Source: SZUA-36 sp963759155 (GTDB lineage Bacteria; Pseudomonadota; Gammaproteobacteria; Xanthomonadales; SZUA-36). From it: a stretch of DNA of 64,000 nt. The position numbers and the translations under genes are program-made. A model generated the notes under the pieces. The model was given only the letters and a program-made list of their open reading frames with translations. It did no database searches and was not told where the DNA came from. Positions within the stretch are counted from its first letter, which is position 1. Each line of letters begins with the position of its first letter. Positions 7,910 through 15,734 of the stretch are shown here, one piece after another. The DNA is taken from assembly GCA_963759155.1 (NCBI GenBank), contig CAVWXX010000008.1, forward strand, positions 1 to 64,000, in the 5' to 3' direction.

Positions 7910-9202
7910 TTAAATGTAGAGATATTGCCAGCGCTCGTCTTCTTGCAGCACTGCCAGTCGCGGGTCGAGCCTTGAACCAGGAAACCAGGGGCATTTCTCC
8001 TCGCGGGCTTCACGCAGCAACGTGAAGGCCTGACCAGGTTCGCCCAATGCCATCAGTGCAGGTGCTATCCACGGTCGGGGGCATCGTGGCAGGCGGGCCG
8101 CATAGGCCTCCTTCGCCAGTTGTTGTGCTTCTTCGGTCTCGCCGCAAACTGCCAGGCACCAGGCCATTGCACCCCAATTCTCAGGAGCATGTTGCGCCAG
8201 ATCCAGGCAGAGGTAAGCCGAACTCAGCGCTTCCTTATGCCGTCCAAGGCTGGCAAGGAAGATGCTTCGGAATCCGTGTGCGATGTCGTCTCTTGGGTGG
8301 TTTTCCAGCACCCACTCTTCCTGCTTCAATGCTTCAGCATATTTTCCGGCGAGAAATAGTCCGAAGGCATGGGAATGACGGTTGAGTAAAGCGTGGGGAT
8401 CCAACTCAATTGCTTTTGCTGTGCACTTCAGGGCCTCTTCAGGATGGCCCTGGGCGCGATGAATCCATGCCTTGTAGATGTGTGTCCGGGAATATTCCGG
8501 ATCCAGTTGACGCGCTTGTTCTACCGACTCCATTCCCTGCTTCAGATTGCCTCCCTGCAGAGCCTCGAACCAGCCACGCAAGCTAAGTGCCTGTACAATG
8601 TCAGGGTCTATTCTCAAGGCTGCGTTACAGGAATCCAGGCCCTTACGTAGCGCATCTTTCGGGTGTATGAATCCACGAATCACCTGATACATCCACACTT
8701 CAGCCTGAGCCGAATGCGAAGCCGCAAAGTCAGGATCAACACGCGCCGACATCTCAAACCAATGCAGTGCACGTTCGAGTGAACCGGCCTGAGGGTTGTT
8801 GGCACATGCCATCCCAGCTTGAAAGTGCGCGTAGGCAAGTGGTTTAGTCTGAGTGATTTTTTCTATAGCAGATAGTTGATCTTGTTTCGCGCTGCCTTTC
8901 ACCGGGACCGCTAATTTATAGCCGCGCCTGGGTACCGTCACTATTAACTCTTTGCCCTCCGGGTCGAGGGCACTTCTGAGCGAGTAAACACACCGGGCCA
9001 ACGAAGCATAACTTACTACCTGGCGTGGCCAAAGGTATTTGTAGATAACCTCGTGTTCGACCACATCACCCCGGTTTTCTGCAAGCAATTCCAGCAGGGC
9101 CATCTCTTTGGGCGGCAGTCGAATCTCATTATCGTGTCGCCACAGGCCCGTGCCGACTTTCAGCCGGTAAGGACCAAATATGAGGTTCAAATCCCTTCGC
9201 AT
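7910..9202 (-). CDS. Winged-helix (OmpR/CadC-type) transcriptional regulator with TPR repeats
   Basis: Start ATG 9202 gives M-R-R-D-L-N-L-I-F-G, the normal beginning of a Trans_reg_C domain; the frame is open further upstream but reads as non-protein sequence. Residues 1-100 are the winged helix (R-L-P-P-K-E-M-A-L-L-E-L-L, Y-L-W-P-R, ending in the V-P-R-R-G-Y-K-L wing). Residues ~130-430 are helical TPR-like repeats with alternating A, L and W/Y residues. There is no transmembrane segment, unlike CadC, so it is a soluble one-component regulator sensing through the TPRs. It probably controls the neighbouring hydrolase and MetA-like genes through the GATGAA repeats. A decayed paralogue lies at 5916-6107. 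Confidence 0.82.
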   Translation of the reverse strand: MRRDLNLIFGPYRLKVGTGLWRHDNEIRLPPKEMALLELLAENRGDVVEHEVIYKYLWPRQVVSYASLARCVYSLRSALDPEGKELIVTVPRRGYKLAVPVKGSAKQDQLSAIEKITQTKPLAYAHFQAGMACANNPQAGSLERALHWFEMSARVDPDFAASHSAQAEVWMYQVIRGFIHPKDALRKGLDSCNAALRIDPDIVQALSLRGWFEALQGGNLKQGMESVEQARQLDPEYSRTHIYKAWIHRAQGHPEEALKCTAKAIELDPHALLNRHSHAFGLFLAGKYAEALKQEEWVLENHPRDDIAHGFRSIFLASLGRHKEALSSAYLCLDLAQHAPENWGAMAWCLAVCGETEEAQQLAKEAYAARLPRCPRPWIAPALMALGEPGQAFTLLREAREEKCPWFPGSRLDPRLAVLQEDERWQYLYI

Positions 9203-9530
9203 TATTGAAACACAACTCCCACCACAAACCGGATTATCTGAAATCTTTATTGAAATAGCCAGACAAAACCTGCTAATTGATGGTGATAGAATAAGCCAGC
9301 TACAGCAGAAACCGGGATGCCCGTTTATCGGCGAAAGTGTTGACGACGGGGTTGCCTTGTCCCATGCACATAATAAACCAATATGGTAGCAGTTGGTTTT
9401 TATCGGGGTCATTACCCAACCGGTATTTCGTGCCAATGACGCAGCAATGTCGAGTAAAAACACTTCAGGTTTATTTATGACTAAAAAGTGACTAGATATT
9501 TCGATGAAAGTTTGTAAGTTATTGAAAAGA
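9203..9530. other. Gene-free stretch upstream of the regulator
   Basis: No convincing coding sequence on either strand. It is AT-rich, contains one GATGAA half-site at about 9503 and should hold the regulator's promoter. Nothing else is recognised before the tRNA. Confidence 0.5.
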
Positions 9531-9606
9531 TGGTGCCGGCACCAAGATTCGAACTCGGGACCTACTGATTACAAATCAGTTGCTCTACCAACTGAGCTAT
9601 ACCGGC
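9531..9606 (-). tRNA. tRNA-Thr (anticodon UGU)
   Basis: On the minus strand a full cloverleaf can be drawn: acceptor GCCGGTA pairs with TGCCGGC, D arm GCTC...GAGC, anticodon stem ACTGA/TCAGT with loop TTTGTAA (anticodon TGT), T arm with GTTCGAATC, and an encoded CCA at 9531-9533. Length is 76 nt. It stands alone at the border between the hydrolase/regulator block and the eroded mobile region, a usual place for islands, though I see no repeat of its 3' end as an attachment site in the window. Confidence 0.95.
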
Positions 9607-9676
9607 ACGGGGTATATCAGGGGGATCGCATTTTAGGTGCTGATGGCCTTCAGTGCAATGTTTTTAAATACGAATT

Positions 9677-10016
9677 TCATCGTTCAGGGGGTCCGGTCTC
9701 AGTTTCACTATCGGCTTGGGTCTCGATAGCTGATTCCGGCGCGTCTTCAACCCCTTCTTGTGTACTGTTCTCAAGTCTGTCCCCGTTATTCAAATCTTCA
9801 GCCTGAGTCGAGTCCGGTTCGCTATCTTCCGGCACGTTTTCAGCCTCAATTTGCGGCGGAACCGGATCAGTTGTATCTGCGGCTGACAGATCTTCACCCT
9901 GCCCCACGTCCGGTTCGTTTGTCCCGTCCGTTTCCAGGCCTTCATCCTGATCAGGAACCGGTTCGATCACTTCCTCTACTTGTGTACCTGCATCATCCAC
10001 AGGGCACCCGGCGTGG
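9677..10016 (-). pseudogene. Acidic low-complexity ORF, N-terminus lost
   Basis: About 110 residues that are almost entirely D, E, P, T, S, Q, G and N, with loose repeats of the type E/D-P-D-x-x-Q-x-E-D-L. There is no folded domain. The frame runs on to an ATG at 10078, but that part is antisense to the efflux-adaptor fragment at 10005-10289, so the real N-terminus was replaced. It could be the disordered tail of a larger secreted or envelope protein. Composition alone does not prove it was ever expressed. Confidence 0.35.
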
Positions 10017-10289
10017 ATTATCGGCAGCCCGGTAAGAATTGCATTGCCCAACAGCGAGCCACGCGAACTGGTGGCCATTCCGCGTGATGGATTGGTACTT
10101 CGGGGTAACGATATCTACGTGATGCGGGTTAAAAATGACAACACGGTGGAGAAAATCGCGGTTCAAACCGGCATCGGCCTCGGCGGGTTTGTTGAAGTCA
10201 TTGGCAATGTGGAGCAGGGCGACCGCATCATTACGCGCGGCGGTGAACGAATTCAGGCCGGACAGGCGGTCACCATTGCTGATAGTTAA
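10005..10289 (+). pseudogene. RND/HlyD efflux adaptor, C-terminal fragment (copy 1)
   Basis: The frame encodes the last ~90 residues of a membrane-fusion protein: W-I-I-G-S-P-V-R-I-A-L-P-N, then A-I-P-R-D-G-L-V-L-R-G, then Q-G-D-R-I-I-T-R-G-G-E-R-I-Q-A-G-Q-A-V-T-I. The same sequence, about 95 percent identical in DNA, ends the longer fragment at 24873-25487. Nearly all base differences are at third codon positions. The N-terminal part, including the lipoyl domain and hairpin, is absent. It lies directly upstream of the intact IS91-group transposase, the side from which such elements can carry extra DNA. Confidence 0.8.
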
Positions 10290-12202
10290 GATTCAAACCA
10301 TGCTAAAGAACCCAGACTCCTTTGGGTGAACGAAACCCTTTTCCGACCTAGGCTTTTTTTTGAGCCGAAGAAAATGCTGACAGATGGCAAATCAACTGAC
10401 CCACAGAGATTTAAGATCTCGGCCATTGTTCATTGCAGGACTTCGAACGAATACTTTCTGCAATGGGATTGCCTTCACACAGTGTTCACTTTGCAAAACA
10501 GAACCCCGCACGAGTTTACGTACGCCACCGACCTGAGAAGACATTACTTTACCAGATCATCGATGAGTACTGGCCTGAGTTTCAGGCAGGCTTGGCCAGT
10601 CATAGCAAGTACTTGCCGGCGTATGTTACAAAAGAATTCGATGAGTACCTGAAATGCGGGAGACTTGAACATGGATTCCTGAGAGTCCGCTGTGAATCCT
10701 GCCACGATGAGAAATTGGTCGCATTCAGCTGCAAGAAGCGCGGCTTCTGCCCCAGTTGTGGTGCACGTAGTATGGCAGATAGTGCTGCTCTATTGGTAGA
10801 TGGTATCCTGCCACACCAACCCATGCGCCAGTGGGTCCTTAGTTTTCCTTTTCCACTGCGCTTTCTGTTTGCCAGTAATCCCAAAGCGATGACTGGGGTA
10901 CTGGGTATAGTCTACCGCGCTATCTCCACGCACTTAACCCACAAAGCGGGCCTCACAAAGCCTATGGCACAAACCGGTGCCGTGACCCTGATTCAGCACT
11001 TTGGCAGCGCGCTCAACTTGAACATACATTTTCACATGATATTTCTGGACGGAGTGTATACCGGTGGTTCAAGTTCCCTCCCAATTTGGTTTCGGCCGGT
11101 AACGGCACCAAACAGAGCTGAACTAACACGACTCACGCACACCATTGCACATCGAGTTGGTCGTTATCTAGAACGCCAGGGCTTGATGGAGCGCGATGCC
11201 GGGAATATCTTTCTCACTCAGGAAGCTGTAAATGCTTCAGATGAAGACCCGACGAATCAGTTGCTGGGAAGCTCTGTTACTTATCGCATTGCCGTGGGAC
11301 CCCAGCAGGGTCGCAAGGTAATGACTTTACAGACCTTGGCCAATTGTGGAGATGACCAGTTCTCAACCAGGGTGGGCAATGTTGCCGGTTTTTCACTGCA
11401 TGCCGGAATTGCTACAAAAGCCAATGAACGAGCGAAACTGGAACGATTGTGCCGTTACATCACAAGACCAGCAGTATCGACAAAACGGCTATCGATGACC
11501 CGCAACGGCAGGGTGCGCTATGAGCTGAAGACCCCCTGGCGCAATGGCACAACCCATGTCATATTTGAGCCATTGGATTTTATCTCAAGGTTGGTCGCAC
11601 TGGTGCCTAAACCAAGGGTCAATCTAACCCGGTTTCACGGAGTATTCGCGCCCAATAGTAAGTATCGAGCAAGGGTGACACTGGCCAAGAGTGGTAAAAG
11701 TAAAAAGTGCCACTCAGTTGATGATACCGACCAAACACCGGCTGAAAAACGGGCTTCGATGACCTGGGCGAAGAGATTGAAACGTGTCTTCAATATTGAC
11801 GTGGAAATCTGTAACGAATGTGGGGGTGATGTACGCATCATAGCCAGCATCGAAGACCCCATTGTTATCGGGAAGATACTTACTCACCTGGATAACACGG
11901 CAAGTTTTGCAGCGACAGCACTGCTGCCGGATTGCCGAGCTTCGCCGAGCCTGCCGGCAGGGTTATTGGACTGAAGAAATAGATTCAATCATGACACAGA
12001 TTTGCGGTTCCCATTCTGGTAACGGTATGGCCGATCTCGTCCCGGATTCAAGGATTGCTAGAAAACCCGGTTGCAACCGGTTGGTCGTTGGACCTAAGCG
12101 CTCAAAATTGCCCAGGTTGCGAGTCATTTCAATTGAACGACGGGTGTGAATGACAACTTGGTACTTTGCGTTTTAAGTGAATATAGCGTTTGTTTTTCCT
12201 AT
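10290..12202 (+). mobile_element. IS91-group insertion sequence
   Basis: This comprises the transposase gene plus flanks. The right end is fixed near 12202, because the minus-strand beta-helix paralogue at 12199-12489 stops matching its relative exactly there. The last bases (GTTTGTTTTTCCTAT) resemble the end of the remnant at 4325-4692. The left end is not resolved; it lies somewhere between 10290 and 10433. No terminal inverted repeats or target duplication are seen, as expected for rolling-circle IS91 elements. Confidence 0.7.
10433..11974 (+). CDS. IS91-group transposase, apparently intact
   Basis: 513 residues. The N-terminal zinc-binding part has C-E-S-C and C-K-K-R-G-F-C-P-S-C-G-A-R; the catalytic part has H-F-H followed by L-D-G-V-Y, then L-C-R-Y-I-T-R-P, Y-E-L-K-T-P-W and N-L-T-R-F-H-G-V-F-A-P-N. 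The C-terminal zinc pair is C-N-E-C-G-G-D-V-R-I-I-A-S-I-E-D-P. These are HUH-type rolling-circle transposases. The frame begins with TTG at 10433; ATG at 10463 is a plausible real start. No frameshift or stop is seen, so it may be active. It truncated the beta-helix gene downstream. Confidence 0.93.
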   Translation: MQDFERILSAMGLPSHSVHFAKQNPARVYVRHRPEKTLLYQIIDEYWPEFQAGLASHSKYLPAYVTKEFDEYLKCGRLEHGFLRVRCESCHDEKLVAFSCKKRGFCPSCGARSMADSAALLVDGILPHQPMRQWVLSFPFPLRFLFASNPKAMTGVLGIVYRAISTHLTHKAGLTKPMAQTGAVTLIQHFGSALNLNIHFHMIFLDGVYTGGSSSLPIWFRPVTAPNRAELTRLTHTIAHRVGRYLERQGLMERDAGNIFLTQEAVNASDEDPTNQLLGSSVTYRIAVGPQQGRKVMTLQTLANCGDDQFSTRVGNVAGFSLHAGIATKANERAKLERLCRYITRPAVSTKRLSMTRNGRVRYELKTPWRNGTTHVIFEPLDFISRLVALVPKPRVNLTRFHGVFAPNSKYRARVTLAKSGKSKKCHSVDDTDQTPAEKRASMTWAKRLKRVFNIDVEICNECGGDVRIIASIEDPIVIGKILTHLDNTASFAATALLPDCRASPSLPAGLLD

Positions 12203-12489
12203 ACTCCAACGCCACCGGAAGATACTGATCCTAATCCGGCACCATTTCGGAAAACCGCTCCATTTCCCTGAATAGTTAGGTGTCCCGCAATGCTATGTAA
12301 TCGTGGTGTACCTTGAAAAACTTGACCTGCTTCCAAATGGATCGTCACTTCAGCGCCAGGTGGAATTGCGGCATCAATGGCTGCTTGCAAAGCGGCACTA
12401 TCCCCACCTGAGATATACACGTCCTCGGCAACAGCATTACAAGTGAATAAAATTAAAGAAAATGCAAAAAACATTCTTAACTTAAACAT
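12199..12489 (-). pseudogene. Beta-helix secreted protein, truncated by the IS element
   Basis: The start has a good GAGGA ribosome binding site. The 96 residues begin with a signal peptide (cut near A-V-A-E) and run parallel to the first ~100 residues of the neighbour at 12593-13948: D-V-Y-I-S-G-x-D-S, A-L-Q-A-A-I-D-A-A, T-I-H-L-E-A-G-Q-V-F and I-Q-G-N-G-A. Similarity ends at L-G-S-V-S-S-G-G, where the insertion element starts, and the TAG stop is made partly of element sequence. The rest of the gene is not found on the other side of the element. Confidence 0.85.
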
Positions 12490-12592
12490 GGCACAAATCC
12501 TCTTTGTGTTTTAAACCTGAGATGTATTCCGTTGGCGCTGAATGGCGACACGACTGAAAACCCCAGGGATTATTCGGACCGGCTGTAAATAC

Positions 12593-13948
12593 TCAGTTTT
12601 CGCTACAGCCCAGGTCATGAACATATGCAATCCGCTCAGCTTCAAATGAACCTGACCCAAATTCCGGATCGGAAGATTCATACTCAACGGTAATCTGCCA
12701 GCAGTTATGCGCAGTCACCCTGAGCGTGCCCCAGTCGGTTTCAGTACCGCCGCTGGCACCGCTGCCGGGTTGAAAAACTCCGCCAGTGTTTCGATACGCT
12801 TGCGCTGTGATCACACCGTCCTGGTAACTGCCGATGGCATTGATCCAGGCTTGTACGCCGAATTTATCGAAAGTATTCCAGATCACCACCACGTTGCCAT
12901 CATAGGCACGCTGCACCTGGATATAGTTTCCATCCGACTCGGGTGTGTAGTAGAAACCACTGATACCACCCCGCCCAAGCTCGCCGCCGTGGTTGGATGC
13001 CGCAACCTCGTAGGCCCCGCTGTCACACAGGGCATCCCTCTCAAAACCCCGGCCGTCGAGTTTTTCACAAAGCGCGGGATTGCCCGCATTGACTGCGATG
13101 GAGTCGGCAAGCAGCGGCATGACCCAGGCGTCGTGACCTTTCTCGATTATCTGGGCGAGGCTGGAACGGTCGATCACACCGCCTGAAAATCCGCAATCAC
13201 CGGGTGAGGCGAAATTGCCGCCGTTATCATTAATGGGACCAACACATGGATGCAGGTTTTCTCCTAAACTCTCATCGGCCACAATGATGGAGTTGCTTAC
13301 TGATATCGAGCCCTGGGAGGCAGACCGTAAAACTGCACCTTGCGACCCACCAATTAAGGCGGTATCAACAATCGTAGTATGCGCCAGGCTAGTGAAAGCC
13401 CCTTGACGTGCCCAGATCACCGAGCCCTGGATTGCTCCGATCCTGGTCCCAACAATGGTCACATTGACCAGTTTTGCCGATCCCTCATTCAGCAATAAAT
13501 CTTGGGTATCGCACCGGAGAAAATTGCCAACGGTTAAAGTTCCTATATTGGCAAAAGTAACGCGCTCCAATGACAAACTTCCCAAGTTATGGATAAAGGA
13601 ACAAACGCCAGCTGGATTCTCGGCATTCACCAATGTAACTCCACTGATGGTCACAGTGCCACCGGCGGCGATGGAACCCAGTGAATCGAGTAATGGACCA
13701 TTCGGATAGCCCCATATAGCACCATTGCCCTCAATCGCCAAGGTCCCACTAAAATTTTGGAGCAATGGAATACCTTCAAATATTTGGCCCGCCTCCAGAT
13801 GTATGGTCAACTGCGAGCCTGGTTTATTTGCTGCATTAATGGCGGTCTGCAAGGCATCACTATCATTACCAGTGATATAAACGTCTTGCGCGAGAACATT
13901 GCAAGTGATTAGCAAAAAAGCAAAAACATAAATTTTAAACTTGAACAT
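12593..13948 (-). CDS. Secreted right-handed beta-helix protein with C-terminal W/Y-rich domain
   Basis: Start ATG 13948 follows GGGAG at seven bases; ten further codons upstream are open but unsupported. The signal peptide is followed by parallel beta-helix-like repeats (residues ~30-310, rich in V-T-I-x-G-x-T and N-x-G-x-L patterns) that end in R-G-F-E-R-D-A-L-C-D-S-G-A-Y-E, the hallmark of choice-of-anchor Q proteins. The last ~120 residues form a second domain: G-F-Y-Y-T-P-E-S-D-G-N-Y, V-V-I-W-N-T-F, G-V-Q-A-W-I, D-W-G-T-L-R-V and a final D-L-G-C. Similar tails occur on secreted proteins of aquatic gammaproteobacteria. Location is probably extracellular or surface; function unknown. Confidence 0.8.
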   Translation of the reverse strand: MFKFKIYVFAFLLITCNVLAQDVYITGNDSDALQTAINAANKPGSQLTIHLEAGQIFEGIPLLQNFSGTLAIEGNGAIWGYPNGPLLDSLGSIAAGGTVTISGVTLVNAENPAGVCSFIHNLGSLSLERVTFANIGTLTVGNFLRCDTQDLLLNEGSAKLVNVTIVGTRIGAIQGSVIWARQGAFTSLAHTTIVDTALIGGSQGAVLRSASQGSISVSNSIIVADESLGENLHPCVGPINDNGGNFASPGDCGFSGGVIDRSSLAQIIEKGHDAWVMPLLADSIAVNAGNPALCEKLDGRGFERDALCDSGAYEVAASNHGGELGRGGISGFYYTPESDGNYIQVQRAYDGNVVVIWNTFDKFGVQAWINAIGSYQDGVITAQAYRNTGGVFQPGSGASGGTETDWGTLRVTAHNCWQITVEYESSDPEFGSGSFEAERIAYVHDLGCSEN

Positions 13949-14088
13949 GGTGCTAACTCCCTTTTGAAGTTCAGACATTAAAGTCTAATCCGATTATTCC
14001 TGAATGCTGAAAGAATATGGAATGATTAAGTTGTATTGCGTACCTTCAAGTGCAAGTTACAACACAGATAAGCTCATTCTTTCTGCGG

Positions 14089-15498
14089 TTATTTGCCGTC
14101 CTTAACGGTAGCCATGAAAGTTCGGAGATTACCAACGTATTTGTTCGGGTTTTCAGTCCGTTCTCGCAATTTTCCTTTGAGATACTGTTCGTTTTCTTGC
14201 CAACATACTACGGATGCTTTGCATGAGGAACGCAAGCGCTCGGCAATCAGGGTTACTTCATTTGGTACCTCGTTGGGGAAAGCAGCAACTGGCGGATAAA
14301 TACTCTCAGCTGGCTGTGTGGGCGGTGCAGATATGCAAAGAGGGCATGGATCCGGTGGAAGACTCATTCTCATATTGTGAACAGATGTCCATAATGCGAC
14401 ATTATCCCCAGTACCCTCGTTGGCCCAGTGGACGCCGGTAATTGGTACTGCTGTTCCAGGCATTGGAGTATCAAATAAACCTATATCGCTTGCACATCGG
14501 TACAAGTCATCAAGAACCACGGAATAGTTGGCACTATCGTCTTTATTTCTCAGCCTGGTCATGCTGAACCCGCACAAAGCATAAATATCTTCTGCGTCCA
14601 TAAGTGCAATATCAGCGCCGGGATAGAAAAATGACTCTTGCATTTGCCAATTCCAATGATTGTGTGTGCCATTTGTTGAATCTGAATAATGAAGTTCTGC
14701 TCCGTTGAGATTCGACTCGTGGTAAAGAGCAACAAATAACATCCGAGTTTTTCCACCCCACTCCGCAGTTGTAAGAAGAAAGTGAACACTGGCCCAATAA
14801 TTTGTCTGATTATTTTCTAAAACATCCCAAACCTTAGAAGTCCACTCCACCTTGCTTGGGCGGTGCGGTTGATTCATATAGCCGATCACACCTCCATTTC
14901 CTCGATTATGAGCTGCACCAATCGACATAAATGGAAGTGCTCCAGCGCCCTGAGGATTGGTAAAAACCTGATTCAATACAAGGTGAAAGCGGTAAAAATT
15001 CTCCCCCCCTTCCGTCCATATTATTGGCTTGAAGCCCATGATTCCGAGCCCAGGTTCCACCCTCGGAAGAGACAGGTTGGGTGGTCCAGGATTAAACGGA
15101 GTTCCAACCGGAGGGGAGGTTCCAGTTGTATAGTGACTCCACCAAAGCTCATTGTTCAGCCCTAAAACCCAGAATGTGCTTGAAGAATTACCACCATTGA
15201 ATGACCAAAAATGTGAATTTGCGTATTCAGTGGGCGCCCAATTCGGATTCGAAGGCAGATAATCCGGCTCAATGCAGGGGAAAATGAGCAACAAAGGGTA
15301 GTCACTACATGGATATAAGACATCACCATCAGCCATTGAGATCGGATTGGCGGACGTCCCTTCATTGGTTGCGTTATAGTCGGTACGCACAACAGCCGTC
15401 TGAAGACCCTGATCGAAAAAATAATATGAAGATACTGCCGTTGACATGGCCAGCATTGATAGAACCATTAAAAATCTTAAGTATGGAAGTTTACGCAT
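14089..15498 (-). CDS. Secreted protein of unknown function
   Basis: 469 residues with an AGGAG ribosome binding site and an N-terminal signal segment (hydrophobic residues 8-24). The mature part is rich in W, Y, N and G and contains paired cysteines (Y-P-C near 63, F-P-C near 75, C-P-L-C near 384), suggesting a disulfide-stabilised beta-rich fold. H-Y-G/H-N-H type clusters occur but I recognise no catalytic motif or family. It belongs to a run of minus-strand secreted proteins placed ahead of the CHAT gene, which is read divergently from it across 236 bp. Confidence 0.7.
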   Translation of the reverse strand: MRKLPYLRFLMVLSMLAMSTAVSSYYFFDQGLQTAVVRTDYNATNEGTSANPISMADGDVLYPCSDYPLLLIFPCIEPDYLPSNPNWAPTEYANSHFWSFNGGNSSSTFWVLGLNNELWWSHYTTGTSPPVGTPFNPGPPNLSLPRVEPGLGIMGFKPIIWTEGGENFYRFHLVLNQVFTNPQGAGALPFMSIGAAHNRGNGGVIGYMNQPHRPSKVEWTSKVWDVLENNQTNYWASVHFLLTTAEWGGKTRMLFVALYHESNLNGAELHYSDSTNGTHNHWNWQMQESFFYPGADIALMDAEDIYALCGFSMTRLRNKDDSANYSVVLDDLYRCASDIGLFDTPMPGTAVPITGVHWANEGTGDNVALWTSVHNMRMSLPPDPCPLCISAPPTQPAESIYPPVAAFPNEVPNEVTLIAERLRSSCKASVVCWQENEQYLKGKLRERTENPNKYVGNLRTFMATVKDGK

Positions 15499-15734
15499 GA
15501 AAGTGCTCCTGATAAATCACCACAATCTCTTTTAGCAATAACGGTTGACAGGGGGGTTGGTACCAAATTTTGTTTGTTTACCAGCCTCGCAAATTTATAA
15601 GTGAGCTGAACCTGGATATTCTCTCACCCGGAACCAATGAGCGCTTTTCGTAAAATGGAGTGATTATGGTTAAACTCCGCACGTGGGAAATAGAAAGACC
15701 CTAGGCCGATAGGATTAAGAAAAGCGGAAAAGTC

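Noticed and set aside
9531..9606. tRNA-Thr as a proven island attachment site
   Set aside because: No integrase gene and no second copy of the tRNA 3' end are visible in the window.
15630..15660. GGAACC followed by CGTAA upstream of the CHAT gene as an ECF sigma promoter
   Set aside because: The spacing (13 bp or less) is too short for a normal ECF promoter and no matching pair is seen upstream of the sigma gene.
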